From: Iphinoe sp. HA4291-MV1
GTDB lineage: Bacteria > Cyanobacteriota > Cyanobacteriia > Cyanobacteriales > Nostocaceae
Assembly (NCBI GenBank): GCA_019359415.1
Contig: JAHHHH010000001.1
Location: forward strand, 124,001-188,000
Direction: 5' to 3'
DNA length: 64,000 bases
Shown: one piece after another, positions 55,301-64,000 of the stretch
Position numbering within the stretch: position 1 is the first letter of the stretch
Layout of the letters: every line of letters begins with the position of its first letter
Made by a program: the position numbers and the translations under genes
Notes under the pieces: generated by a model
Database searches by the model: none
Told to the model about the DNA's origin: nothing
What the model saw: the letters and a program-made list of their open reading frames with translations, nothing else

Positions 55301-58300
55301 GGGCAAAGGTGATGGTGACTCGATTTTGTTCAATCCAATCCAGCCACCTTAGAGGTTCTTGTAGAACCAGTTGGGTGGGTACCTGGATTTGTTGGCAACC
55401 TAAATAAACGTCCCGGATATGGAAATATATAATGCCAGCAACGTGATCCAGAGGCATCCAGTTTAAACCAACATCAGAACTAGAAAAACCGTTCATTTGA
55501 ATCGAGCCTGCGGTTCTACTTAGCAAATTGTAATGGCTGAGCATGACGCCTTTAGGTATACCCGTGCTTCCGGAAGTGAGAACTAGCAGAGCTACATCAT
55601 CAGGTAGGCAAGGTTGCCAATTTCGGTCTGGTTCAAAAGTGCGCAAGTCATCAACAGTTATCAGTTGAAAGTTCTCTTTCTTCAATCCCTTTGACCAGGA
55701 ATGAATTGCCTCTACTTGGGTTGCACTTGTCAGCACTATTGGTCGCCCTAGCATGTGCCAAGCATTCTCCAGCTTGCGTGTGGCACTATTGTCTTGCGAG
55801 TAGGTCGGGGCGATCGCTACAGGTACTGGAACAAAGCCCCCCAGCACACAGCCCCAAAATGCAGGGATGAAATCTTGATTTTGCTCCAACTGGAAAATCA
55901 CCTTGGACTGTGGCTTCAAACCCAGCTTTCTTAATCCCGCTAGAATTCGCTGCGCCTCTTCCAGTAAGTCCCGATAAGATTGACTTATTTCGCTGCCATT
56001 GGATTGGATATAGACGATTTCTTTGGTTGGGCTGTGTTTGGCTGCCCGCACTAAAGCTTGTGCTAGAGTCGTCGGGGCATCAGCAGGAAGTCGAAGTGGT
56101 TCACCATGACTGATGGCTGGCTTGTTTGACCCCGATTTCTCGTTGAAAGCCTCCCCCGGTTCCCCTCTTGTTGCTGCTTGCGACTCGCCCCTTTCAACGG
56201 CGGCGACTTGACAATTAGGAAGCAAATCTGATATGTGTAGCAGGGGTAGGCGAGACACCTGCTCAGTAACGACCACCGCCACCTGCTCAATTTCGCTTAG
56301 CGATCGCAATTGCTCTTCCCATTTTTGCACCAATTCGGAGTCAATGACCTCAAGACGGGTTAAGGTTTGTTCGTCCACTTGTCCTGTAGCCAACAGTGGC
56401 AGAGTAGACAACGGCACATAGGCGCACGGTAGCATATAAGCGGGTAGAAGGGCTTGCAAGTGAGATTGCAGTTGCTCTGGATTGAAGGCTCCTGACAAAA
56501 CTATGTAAGCCACCAGCTGCGGACTTCCTGTTTCTGTTTCCCGTACTAGCACCCAAGCATCCTCTACAGAAGGAGCCGCCAACAACGCTGCTTCCACCTC
56601 CTGGAGTTCTACCCGAAAACCTTTAATCCAAGTCTGCCTTACGCTAGAGTCTAGTAATTCTAATGTACCATCGAACAAACGGCGTCCCAACTCACCTGTC
56701 TTGAACAAATAAGCGTCGGGAGTCTGTTGGAAGGGATTTTTCACAAAGCGTTGTGCCGTCTTTTCCTCAACCTGGAGGTATCCCCTAGCCAAACCCGTCC
56801 CGCCGATATAGATTTCCCCCTTCACCCCGATTGGTACTGGTTGTAACTGCTGATCCAAAACGTAAATCGGTCTGTAACTTGGATAACCAATTGGCACAGT
56901 CTGCTGAGTGCCAAGTTGGGAGCAAGCAAAGCAACTTACCTCTCCAGCTGCCTCAGGTAAGCTGTAAAGGTTGTACAGCCTAGCTGTGAAATGCGCTCTA
57001 AACGCCTCAGCTACTGACCTTTGCAACGGCTCTCCACCGCAAAGAACCAAACGTAGAGAATTCAAGTGGGTCGTTAAATCCTCACTTTTGGACTCAATAA
57101 AAGATGATAGGACTGAAGGGACAAAGCCAACTATACTTACCTTGTGTTTGGCAATCAGGTGCTGTAAGTAGATTGGATCGTCTTGAGTGTTTGCCGCAGC
57201 AATGATCAAACGTCCCCCATGAATTAAAGGCCAGAAGATTTCCCAAACAGCTGTATCTTGAGCTAAGGGGGCTTTGTGTAATACAGTATCAGCAAAAGAC
57301 ACGGCAAAAGTCTGTTGCAGCCAATCCAAACGGTGAGCGATCGCACAATGATCTACTAATATCCCTTGCCTCGACGAGTAGATAACATAAGCAAGGTTTC
57401 CAGGTGTTGCCCCACTTGTTGGGTTTTCCTTGCTTTGTTGTGCAATTTTCTCGGTGTCTGAGTTTAAAGAAATTACTTTCGTCTTATGTTTTGGAAAGTG
57501 CTCTGACAACAAATACTGTTGCGTCAGTATTACCGACACCTTTGCGTTTTCCAGCAGAAACGCCAATCGCTCAGTAGGATATGCTGGATCAAGCGGTAAA
57601 TAAGCGCCACCTGCCTTAAGAATACCCAGCAGTCCCACTACCTGCTCTAAGGAGCGCTCCAAACACAACCCAACTAGCACCTCTGGTTTCACACCCAAAG
57701 ACTGCAAATGGTGCGCCAATTGATTTGCTTTTGTGTTCAATTCATGGTATGTAAGAATTTCATCTTCAAACACCACTGCTACTGCGTTGGGCGTCCGCTC
57801 CACCTGTTCCTCAAACAACTGATGGATAGACTTATCCTGGGGATAGTCTACTTGAGTCGAGTTCCACCCTACCAACAATTGATGACGCTCTGCTGGACTC
57901 AACAGTGGTAATTCTGCAATTCGCGCTTCTTGATTGGCGACAATTGCTTTGAGTAAAGTTTGAAAATGTTGGGCTAGGCGAGTAATTATGGTCGCATCAA
58001 ATAAATCAGTGTTGTAGCACCAAACGCCCTCTAAACCTTCGGGAACTTCCCAGAAGTGTACTTCTAGGTCAAACCTGGCTCTAACATCAATTGGCAAGCG
58101 CATATTCTGGATATTTAAACCTGACAAATTGCCAGAAGACTGGGGCGCATTCTGGAGGGCAAATATCACCTGTACCAAGGGATTACGACTCAAATCTCGC
58201 TCTGGCTGTAGCTTTTCCACCAACATCTCAAAGGGCAAGTCTTGGTGGTCATAAGCTGACAACGTTGTTTGCCGCACTTGCGCTAAAAAGTCTCGAAAGC

Positions 58301-59438
58301 TGGGGTTTCCAGAGAGATCGCCCCTTAATGCTAAAGTGTTAGCAAAAAACCCCATTAACTGCTCGATTTGGGGGCTGTTGCGGTTGGCGATGGGGGAGCC
58401 AACAACAATGTCTAACTGACCACTATAACGAGAAATTAAGACCAAAAAAGCTGCCAGTAAGGTCATAAACAACGTTGCGTCTGACTCCTGGCTCAGTTGC
58501 TTGAGGCGTTGCGTTAGGTCGTGATCAAGTAGAAAAGACTCAGCTCCACCCCGGAAGGTCTGGACTGGGGGACGCGGTTTATCAGTAGGCAGTTCTAGTA
58601 CGCTAGGGGCACCAGCTAACTGTTGTTGCCAGTAATTCAGTTGGCGTTCGAGGACAATGTCTGTCATCCACTGGCGTTGCCAAAAGGCAAAATCAGCGTA
58701 CTGGATGGGTAATTTAGCTAGTGGGTAGGGCAATCCTTGAGTAAAAGCCTCATATAGCTGAGATAACTCACGGTTGAAGATGTTAAAAGACCAGCCATCG
58801 TAGATAATGTGATGCATCTTCAACAGCAGTACATACTCCTGGGGACTTAGTTGGAGTAGAGTGAATTGTACTAATGGCCCAACGGCCAAATCGAAGGGCT
58901 GGGATGCAACGGACTTCGCCATTTGTCGAATTTGGTCAGTTTGCTCCTCGGCTGACAACCCCTGCAAGTCATGGATGGGTAAAATTAAGGCAGTAGGAGG
59001 GGCAATTAGCTGGATAGGTTTTCCGTCTACCGTTGGGAAAGTTGTTCTTAAGACCTCGTGGCGGCTGACAAGTTCACTCAGGCTCTGCTCCAGTGCAATT
59101 ATATTCAGTGACCCATCTAGTCGCAGCGCCTTCAGCATATGGTAAGAATCATTGTCCGGTGAGAGTTGCTGTACAAACCAGAGTCGCTGTTGAGCAAAAG
59201 ACAGTGGTAGTTCACCGTCCCGTGGCACGGGTTGAATAGAAAGATGATCGGAGACTTTAACCTGCTTTGCCTCTTGTAAAAAGGAAATAATTTCTGTTTT
59301 GCGTTTAGCTATTTCTTGGCGCAGCGTTGGAGTTAAAACCCCTTCAGCCGCGTGGCAACGCAAGCGATCGCCATCGGTTTCTAGGTTAATACTCAAATTC
59401 CTGAGTTGACAAAGGAATTCAAAGGTGCTAGTATCCAT
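52359..59438 (-). CDS. NRPS: docking-C-degenerate A-acyl ligase-KR-PCP
   Basis: 2359 residues, ATG 59436-59438. Residues 1-58 are a TubC-type docking domain (MDTSTFEFLCQLRNLSINLE…LTPTLRQEIAKRKTEI). C domain 70-500 with HHIIYDGWS near 207. First adenylation domain 530-1010 is degenerate: the A3 loop TSGSTG.PKG is replaced by YSSRQGILVD (near 678), YGPTE by YSLPE, TGD by TGE, GRIDNQVKIRG by SSVRQTWIKG. It has no carrier of its own. Second adenylating domain (about 1140-1720), intact A3 LTSGSTGIPKGV near 1285, is of the acyl-ligase type with WMPLDHVAGI, MHPAWGMAE and TGD. A PKS-type KR follows: VSGGLGGIG near 1915, Ser in SFSSVNSVFGG, Tyr in FSAYSAANSF. PCP DNFFELGGHSLLA near 2279. A reduced, hydroxy-acid-type unit is my inference. 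Confidence 0.92.
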   Translation of the reverse strand: MDTSTFEFLCQLRNLSINLETDGDRLRCHAAEGVLTPTLRQEIAKRKTEIISFLQEAKQVKVSDHLSIQPVPRDGELPLSFAQQRLWFVQQLSPDNDSYHMLKALRLDGSLNIIALEQSLSELVSRHEVLRTTFPTVDGKPIQLIAPPTALILPIHDLQGLSAEEQTDQIRQMAKSVASQPFDLAVGPLVQFTLLQLSPQEYVLLLKMHHIIYDGWSFNIFNRELSQLYEAFTQGLPYPLAKLPIQYADFAFWQRQWMTDIVLERQLNYWQQQLAGAPSVLELPTDKPRPPVQTFRGGAESFLLDHDLTQRLKQLSQESDATLFMTLLAAFLVLISRYSGQLDIVVGSPIANRNSPQIEQLMGFFANTLALRGDLSGNPSFRDFLAQVRQTTLSAYDHQDLPFEMLVEKLQPERDLSRNPLVQVIFALQNAPQSSGNLSGLNIQNMRLPIDVRARFDLEVHFWEVPEGLEGVWCYNTDLFDATIITRLAQHFQTLLKAIVANQEARIAELPLLSPAERHQLLVGWNSTQVDYPQDKSIHQLFEEQVERTPNAVAVVFEDEILTYHELNTKANQLAHHLQSLGVKPEVLVGLCLERSLEQVVGLLGILKAGGAYLPLDPAYPTERLAFLLENAKVSVILTQQYLLSEHFPKHKTKVISLNSDTEKIAQQSKENPTSGATPGNLAYVIYSSRQGILVDHCAIAHRLDWLQQTFAVSFADTVLHKAPLAQDTAVWEIFWPLIHGGRLIIAAANTQDDPIYLQHLIAKHKVSIVGFVPSVLSSFIESKSEDLTTHLNSLRLVLCGGEPLQRSVAEAFRAHFTARLYNLYSLPEAAGEVSCFACSQLGTQQTVPIGYPSYRPIYVLDQQLQPVPIGVKGEIYIGGTGLARGYLQVEEKTAQRFVKNPFQQTPDAYLFKTGELGRRLFDGTLELLDSSVRQTWIKGFRVELQEVEAALLAAPSVEDAWVLVRETETGSPQLVAYIVLSGAFNPEQLQSHLQALLPAYMLPCAYVPLSTLPLLATGQVDEQTLTRLEVIDSELVQKWEEQLRSLSEIEQVAVVVTEQVSRLPLLHISDLLPNCQVAAVERGESQAATRGEPGEAFNEKSGSNKPAISHGEPLRLPADAPTTLAQALVRAAKHSPTKEIVYIQSNGSEISQSYRDLLEEAQRILAGLRKLGLKPQSKVIFQLEQNQDFIPAFWGCVLGGFVPVPVAIAPTYSQDNSATRKLENAWHMLGRPIVLTSATQVEAIHSWSKGLKKENFQLITVDDLRTFEPDRNWQPCLPDDVALLVLTSGSTGIPKGVMLSHYNLLSRTAGSIQMNGFSSSDVGLNWMPLDHVAGIIYFHIRDVYLGCQQIQVPTQLVLQEPLRWLDWIEQNRVTITFAPNFAFGLINNHASEISQRHWDLSCLKFVLNGAESIVAKTARRFLELLAPHKLNPTAMHPAWGMAEVSSGVTYSNNFSLLSTDDDDSFVDVGAPIPGVSLRIVDSNNQVVCEDTIGSLQASGNTVMSGYYNNNEFNREVFTEDGWFTTGDLGFLHQGCLTITGRQKDIIIINGLNYYSHEIESAVEELSGVEVSFTAAVAVRGAFDHTDKLAIFFSSAIADEAEVVNLTKEIRSQVVQNIGVNPDYVVPVEKSAIPKTAIGKIQRQQLRKSFEAGEFNDILKQLDIRTGNANTLPDWFYRKIWRPKQAATDTNHLHTGSYLVFLDRLGLGKFICRELNRLNQPYITVEAGLNFAQLSHDSYCINPNEREHYRHLLESLKADNFRIAQILHLWTYDDYAGEVSSLEALEDAQQQGIYSLLFLIQALAKIQGSEHSVQLQVISSHAQFTSPGDKIAYEKSTLIGFLKTIPLELSWLQCRHIDLEVESFEVNAEHILRELGVAGSDSEIAYRNNQRLSSSVAKVDMLQQQTQDIPLKQGGIYLVSGGLGGIGTYLCQFLIKEYGAKLITVGRTELPDRTEWSKHLEGETRLAKRIKNYLSIEAAGGEFIYKAVDICDLDGLLDVVAHAESIWNEPLSGIIHLAGEENLEYHWKVIDEHWVTVETPQTFDSMLRPKVHGTWTLYQLIKNNPQAVFISFSSVNSVFGGATFSAYSAANSFLDCCSLYQRYHLHSQTYCFNWAQWDDLGMSQGNPEYARDAARGMGYYIISKEQGLSSLLAALYRNQAHLIVGLDDSNRNIQRYTDSKSYAIQTLTAYFTASNNDSSFASFTELMVRDRFGTKSNSDFVELQQIPLTNTGAIDREQLLTLDSQGRSGASKWVAPRTEIERQLASIWQQVLSVPQIGIHDNFFELGGHSLLATVLISRVQDVFQLELPLRCLFENPTVAQLSSVIVHRLVEQTDDDILAQLEELDDDQVKAMLKAENT

Positions 59439-59441
59439 TAC

Positions 59442-62400
59442 TCAAAACTCCACTACTTCGCCACTGACTTGTGTAACTGATAAATCTTCTGCTGCCCAAT
59501 TCATTACTTCCATATAGGATGTTATCCCTGCTACTGTGGGAAACTCAAACATTTTCTGTACAGATAGGTCAAGTCCAAAAGCTGAGTTGATCCGTGACAC
59601 CACTTGGGTAGCTAGCAGGGAATGACCACCAAGCTCAAAGAAATTGTCCTTAACACCAATGCGTTCAACTCCCAAAACTTCACTCCAGATTTGAACCAGT
59701 TGAGCTTCAATAGGTGTTCGAGGTGAAACAAAGCCAGTGGCAAGAAGATTTCTAGTAGCTGCATCAGGTGTTGGTAGAGAGCGACGATCCACCTTGCCAT
59801 TAGGTGTCAAGGGCAGGGCATTGAGGAGGACGAAAGCTTGGGGCACCATGTAATTGGGTAGCTTTTGTTGGATAAATTCACGCACCGAGGGCACTAGCTT
59901 CTGGACTAACTTGCCGTGTAGGGGATTGTTAGTGTAGTCAGTCCAGGGTTTGGTAGTGACTGCCTGAGTATCCCAAAAAGCGTGCGCTATGCATGGGCGT
60001 AGCGCCATCGCCCCTTGTGCGTCAGATCCGGGCGTGGAACTGTTGCGGCAGAACACCACATCATAGCAACCATCCTGACTACTCTCCCACCAACTCAAGT
60101 GGACAGTGTAGTCTATATGCTGCCCCAACTCCCAAAACTGCTCTGGATTGATGCCAACTGCTGACTGTTGTGCTAGCAACTGCCGCAGTTGCCCCACTGT
60201 TTCGACACTAGGGGGATGTTCCAACCATTGCCAAATCTGTAATGCTTGCTGCACCCGTTGATTAGGCACGCGTCTGATTCCCAACAGTTCTGGCTGTCGA
60301 GCGTGCAGTTGATTTTGAATTTGTCTGAACGAAAGCCCGTCGAGTTGCCAGTTTAACCAAGGAACTACCGTTGTTTGGACATCAGTACCCACATGCAGGG
60401 TGACATCATAGCGGAATTGGGTTAGCTCATTTTGAGAGTGACCGCGTTTGAGCTGAATCTCCACCCAAGCAATTTGGGGAAAGCGTTGTCTCAAGGCGAT
60501 GAAGAAACTGGGGTCGATGACCAATTCTTCTTCGGCGGCTACACTAGAGTGTACCTGCTGCTGCCATTGCTCAATAGTTCTTGATTCACCGGCTTGGGAC
60601 AACTGCACGGCGGCATGGTATGGCTTCAGTAGCGGCAAGCTGCGGACATCGCCCACGAAGATCGTGCCCTTTTGGCTAATCGCCGCCATTGCTCCTTCTA
60701 GAACTTGCAACAAATACTCAACACTGGGGAAATACTGCACGATTGAGTTCAAAATGACAGTATCGAATTCTGCTTTGGGAATACTTTCAAAGTTATCTGC
60801 CATTTTGTGCAGTAGCCGCACATGTTCTAGACCCTCAACTGCACCGCATAGTTGCTCAACGTGCTGTAGGGCGGCGATGGAATAATCGGTTCCCCAATAC
60901 TGTTGGCAGTCTTTGGCAATGCGAGATAGCAGTAACCCTGTTCCACAACCAATTTCTAACGCCCGCTTCGGGAACAGGGCCTTAATTCGGCTCACCGTAC
61001 TCTCAACCCACTCCTGCATTTCCCCATCTGGGATGGGCTGTCTGGTATAACTACTGTTCCAACCAGCAATATTAAACGTTACGTCATCTGTGGATGCTTG
61101 AGGTTGGCTATAGGCTTGTTCGTAGAGTGTTTGCCAATCCGAAACATACTCGCTCTGCCACTGGGCAAACTGCTGAGGTATTGCTTTTTTATTTGTAAAA
61201 CTAGGTACCAAGTAAGCCACCAGACGTTGATCGTTAGGGGTGTCAACTCTGGCGACGACACTCTCCTGTATCAAGGGGTGTTGGCTCAAAACTGCTTCAA
61301 TTTCCCCCAGTTCGATGCGAAAACCGCGAATTTTCACCTGATTGTCGATGCGTCCCAGGTATTCGATGTTGCCGTTACTTAAGTACCGTGCCTTATCCCC
61401 AGTTTTGTAAAGCCGGGAATGCAGCTCATCGCTAAAGGGGTTGGAGATAAATTTATCTTGTGTCAATTCTGGACGGTTGAGGTAACCGAGTGCTAAACCT
61501 GCACCACCAATGTGCAACTCTCCTGGTACACCAATTGGCACTGGTTGTAAGTGCGAGTCTAAGATGTAAACTTGCGTGTTGGCTATTGGGCGACCGATGG
61601 GAGGTGAGATATGCTCTGGTCCATTGGCAACTACTAGCCCAGAAGTTGTGACAACAGTATTCTCAGTTGGACCATAATTATTCACTACTTGGAAGGGAAC
61701 TAAAGAAGATGGATACTGATGAAGCTTATCTCCACCAGTCAGTATGCAACGCATTGCTAAACTTTGTGTCCATTCTAGAGATAATAACCTCTGTGCCAGT
61801 GGTGTTGGTAAAAAACTGATAGTAACCTTTTGTGAGATCAACCAGTCTCGCAGCTGTTGTGGTTCACTAAGCAGTTCAGATTTTACTAAGTAGATACTTG
61901 CTCCCGCAGTAAGGTTTGACCACAATTCCCATACCGCAGCATCAAATGCTGTTCCTGCTAGTTGAGTAGCTTTGTCTAATGGAGTGATTTCAAAGGTACG
62001 TTGATGCCAGAACACCAGATTTAGCAATCCGGTATGTGCAATCAGCACTCCCTTAGGCGCTCCCGTAGAACCGGAAGTATAAATCACATAAGCCAAGTTA
62101 GTTGCTTGCACACCAATGATTGGATTCTCCTCACTCAACTGGGAAATCACCTGCCAATCAGTATCCAAACAAACAAACTGCGCTTTATACTCAGCTAGTC
62201 TCTCAACTAAGTGCTGTTGGGTCAGTAGTACTGAAACAGCCGCGTCTTCTAGCATAAAGCTCAAGCGTTGTTGAGGATACTCTGGGTCAAGCGGCACATA
62301 AGCCCCACCCGCCTTGAGAATTCCCAACAGTCCCACCACCATATCCAGTGAGCGTTCCACACAAATGCCCACTAGCACATCTGCTCCTACACCCAACGAG

Positions 62401-64000
62401 CGCAAGTAGTGCGCCAATTGGTTAGCGCGACAATTCAACTCATAGTAGGTCAATTGTTGATTTTCATACACCAGTGCCACCGCATTTGGGGTACGCTCTA
62501 CCTGCTCCTCAAACAACTGATGAATACACTTATTCTGGGGATAGTCTGCTTGAGTCGAGTTCCATTCCACCAACAGTTGATGGCGCTCCCGCTGTGTTAG
62601 CAAGGGGAGTAAAGCAACTGGTTGTTCTGGGTTAGTGACAATCGCCGCTAACAAAGTTTGGAAATGTTTCATCATGCGGGCAATGGTCGCCGCATCAAAT
62701 AAATCAGTATTGTAATAGCAAACGCCCTCAAGACCTTGGGGGACTTCCCAGAAGTGAACTTCTAGATCAAACCGCACCGTGTCAAGCCCCCAAAACATCT
62801 GCTCGACCCTTAAACCAGGCAAATCCAAAGGGGAGGAGGGAGCATTTTGGAGAGCAAACATCACCTGCACTAGTGGGTTGCGATCTAAGTTTCGCTCCAG
62901 TTGCAACTGTTCGACTAACATGTCAAAAGGTAAATCTTGATGGTCATAGGCATCTTGAGTCACCTGTCGCACCTGCTTTAGTAGAGCTTCAAAGGTCGCT
63001 TCTTTGGAGAAATCGAACCTCAGTGCCAAAGTATTGACAAAAAATCCAATCAATGGTTCGATTTCTCTACGGTTGCGATTAGCGATCGGGCAGCCAATCA
63101 CAAGATCCGTTTGTCCACTGTAGCGAGACAGTAACACGACAAAACCTGCCAGCAGCGTCATAAACAAAGTGCTTTCAGACTCCTGGCTGAGCTTTGTGAT
63201 CTGTTGTGTCAGCTTGCCATCTAGTTGAAATCGCTCTGTACTTCCTTGAAAAGTCTGTATAGCTGGCCGGGGGCGGTCTGTGGGTAGTTCTAATAGAGGT
63301 GGCGCTCCAGTTAACTGTTGCTTCCAGTAGCTTAACTGACGCTCCAGTACCTGAGTTGTCAACCACTGGCGCTGCCAAACGGCGAAGTCGGCATACTGCA
63401 CAGATAACTCTGGTAACACAACAGAACTACCCGTTAAAATGGCTCGATAATAGGCTGACAGATCGCGGGTCAAAACGCTTACTGACCAACCATCAGCAGC
63501 AATGTGGTGAATCGCTAACAGCAGTACGTACTCCTGTTGAGAAACTTGCCAAAGCATGACTCGCAGCACAGGACCATTAGCCAGATCGAATGGTTTGTAG
63601 GCTTCTTTTTTCGCCAGTTGCTTCACTTGTTTCCAGAGATCTGGCACATTCTGTAGATCCACCACTGGCAAGGTTATGGTTATATTTGGAGCGATCGCCT
63701 GTACTGGCTTGTTATCCTTGATCTCAAAGCGAGTACGCAGAACTTCATGGCGCTGCACCATCTCCCCAAGCGCTTGTTCCAAAGCTTTGATATTGAGATT
63801 CCCCACCAGACGCACGGCAAGAGGTATTGTGTAGGCACCACTTTCGCCTTCCAAGTGATGCATAAACCACAGACGCTCCTGTGCCCAAGATAAAGGTATG
63901 TCTGTGTCTCTAGAAACAGGCAAAATCGCCGGAACTGTTAAACCCGAACCAGTTTGAAGTTCACTTGAGATCACTTCACTTAACTGAGCGATCGTTGGTG
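59442..64000 (-). CDS. NRPS: (PCP)-C-A(Leu)-N-MT-PCP, 5' end outside window
   Basis: Frame runs to the right edge; residues before the apparent GTG at 63974 read PTIAQLSEV, the end of a preceding PCP, so the protein continues beyond the window. Visible: C domain with HHIAADGWS near residue 154 (counting from 63974), A domain with YTSGSTGAPKG near 631, A8 GRIDNQVKIRGFRIE, then an N-methyltransferase inserted after A8 (EIGCGTGLLLSR SAM motif near 1005), the A domain resuming with KLPNYMVP, NGKVDRR, and PCP DNFFELGGHSLLAT near 1441. Specificity residues by hand-alignment: D-A-W-F-L-G-N-V-V, identical to the leucine code DAWFLGNVVK. So the module should add N-methyl-leucine. Only three bases separate it from the next NRPS gene. 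Confidence 0.93.
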   Translation of the reverse strand, partial: PTIAQLSEVISSELQTGSGLTVPAILPVSRDTDIPLSWAQERLWFMHHLEGESGAYTIPLAVRLVGNLNIKALEQALGEMVQRHEVLRTRFEIKDNKPVQAIAPNITITLPVVDLQNVPDLWKQVKQLAKKEAYKPFDLANGPVLRVMLWQVSQQEYVLLLAIHHIAADGWSVSVLTRDLSAYYRAILTGSSVVLPELSVQYADFAVWQRQWLTTQVLERQLSYWKQQLTGAPPLLELPTDRPRPAIQTFQGSTERFQLDGKLTQQITKLSQESESTLFMTLLAGFVVLLSRYSGQTDLVIGCPIANRNRREIEPLIGFFVNTLALRFDFSKEATFEALLKQVRQVTQDAYDHQDLPFDMLVEQLQLERNLDRNPLVQVMFALQNAPSSPLDLPGLRVEQMFWGLDTVRFDLEVHFWEVPQGLEGVCYYNTDLFDAATIARMMKHFQTLLAAIVTNPEQPVALLPLLTQRERHQLLVEWNSTQADYPQNKCIHQLFEEQVERTPNAVALVYENQQLTYYELNCRANQLAHYLRSLGVGADVLVGICVERSLDMVVGLLGILKAGGAYVPLDPEYPQQRLSFMLEDAAVSVLLTQQHLVERLAEYKAQFVCLDTDWQVISQLSEENPIIGVQATNLAYVIYTSGSTGAPKGVLIAHTGLLNLVFWHQRTFEITPLDKATQLAGTAFDAAVWELWSNLTAGASIYLVKSELLSEPQQLRDWLISQKVTISFLPTPLAQRLLSLEWTQSLAMRCILTGGDKLHQYPSSLVPFQVVNNYGPTENTVVTTSGLVVANGPEHISPPIGRPIANTQVYILDSHLQPVPIGVPGELHIGGAGLALGYLNRPELTQDKFISNPFSDELHSRLYKTGDKARYLSNGNIEYLGRIDNQVKIRGFRIELGEIEAVLSQHPLIQESVVARVDTPNDQRLVAYLVPSFTNKKAIPQQFAQWQSEYVSDWQTLYEQAYSQPQASTDDVTFNIAGWNSSYTRQPIPDGEMQEWVESTVSRIKALFPKRALEIGCGTGLLLSRIAKDCQQYWGTDYSIAALQHVEQLCGAVEGLEHVRLLHKMADNFESIPKAEFDTVILNSIVQYFPSVEYLLQVLEGAMAAISQKGTIFVGDVRSLPLLKPYHAAVQLSQAGESRTIEQWQQQVHSSVAAEEELVIDPSFFIALRQRFPQIAWVEIQLKRGHSQNELTQFRYDVTLHVGTDVQTTVVPWLNWQLDGLSFRQIQNQLHARQPELLGIRRVPNQRVQQALQIWQWLEHPPSVETVGQLRQLLAQQSAVGINPEQFWELGQHIDYTVHLSWWESSQDGCYDVVFCRNSSTPGSDAQGAMALRPCIAHAFWDTQAVTTKPWTDYTNNPLHGKLVQKLVPSVREFIQQKLPNYMVPQAFVLLNALPLTPNGKVDRRSLPTPDAATRNLLATGFVSPRTPIEAQLVQIWSEVLGVERIGVKDNFFELGGHSLLATQVVSRINSAFGLDLSVQKMFEFPTVAGITSYMEVMNWAAEDLSVTQVSGEVVEF

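Noticed and set aside
63974-64000. GTG 63974 as true start of the third NRPS
   Set aside because: In-frame sequence upstream reads PTIAQLSEV, the end of a PCP domain, so the gene continues past the window.
1-64000. tRNA genes or rRNA
   Set aside because: No stretch with tRNA T-loop GGTTCRANYCC plus acceptor stem, and no rRNA motifs, was seen by eye. A covariance-model scan would be needed to exclude one.

Overview
The window reads as the chromosome of a filamentous, probably heterocyst-forming cyanobacterium (Nostocales). Reasons: many HIP1 octamers (GCGATCGC), long arrays of the heptanucleotide repeat ATGACTA/ATGACCA, an RNase P RNA with a short-repeat insertion, ferredoxin sulfite reductase, the cyanobacterial sufR/sufBCDS locus, Psb32, DUF29, PEP-CTERM and pentapeptide proteins, and a large NRPS locus. 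No species can be named from sequence alone.

Layout. 0-1.7 kb: tail of an unidentified gene, a 21-bp tandem repeat, a conserved hypothetical, and a scar where an IS630-type transposase tail is joined to the C-terminal end of ftsW. 1.9-7.7 kb: a two-gene STAND-type unit, CHAT-TIR-ATPase followed by ATPase-coiled coil-15 WD40 repeats, with overlapping stop/start and no other gene in the unit. 8.4-14.5 kb: sufR, two SufR-type operators, then sufB-C-D-S for Fe-S cluster assembly. 14.5-20.4 kb: what I consider the most novel locus, two pairs of APH-like kinase plus HopA1-like protein around a 71-residue precursor peptide whose core holds two consecutive Ser-x2-Ser-x3-Cys motifs. This fits a split (class V-like) lanthipeptide system making a labyrinthopeptin-like topology. 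One of the two kinases has lost its catalytic Asp and Asn and looks like a pseudokinase.

20.8-28.6 kb: a small exported protein, sulfite reductase with a ribbon-helix-helix-like tail, two paralogous pentapeptide-repeat genes apparently arising by segmental duplication with a MITE-like element at one edge, a secreted trypsin-like protease with a PEP-CTERM tail, and a glycine-rich exported protein. 28.6-31.2 kb is gene-poor and full of hairpins, repeats and gene remnants. 31.3-42.7 kb is mostly housekeeping: corA, rnpB, rnc, an oxidoreductase, a hybrid-free sensor kinase, a RibD-like reductase, a FemAB/GNAT-like protein, a TnpB remnant, DUF4346 and psb32. Three genes here and in the suf cluster (sufS, rnc and the oxidoreductase) have start sites at the edge of heptanucleotide arrays.

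43.2-64 kb: two paralogous membrane-anchored hypotheticals, an SDR remnant, a GntR/FCD regulator divergent from a leuA-type gene with a palindromic operator between them, then three NRPS genes on the minus strand. Read in transcription order, the NRPS encode (PCP end)-C-A(Leu)-N-methyltransferase-PCP, then docking-C-degenerate A-acyl ligase-ketoreductase-PCP, then C-A(Val-like)-PCP-thioesterase. The likely product is an N-methylated peptide or depsipeptide; the first NRPS gene runs off the window.
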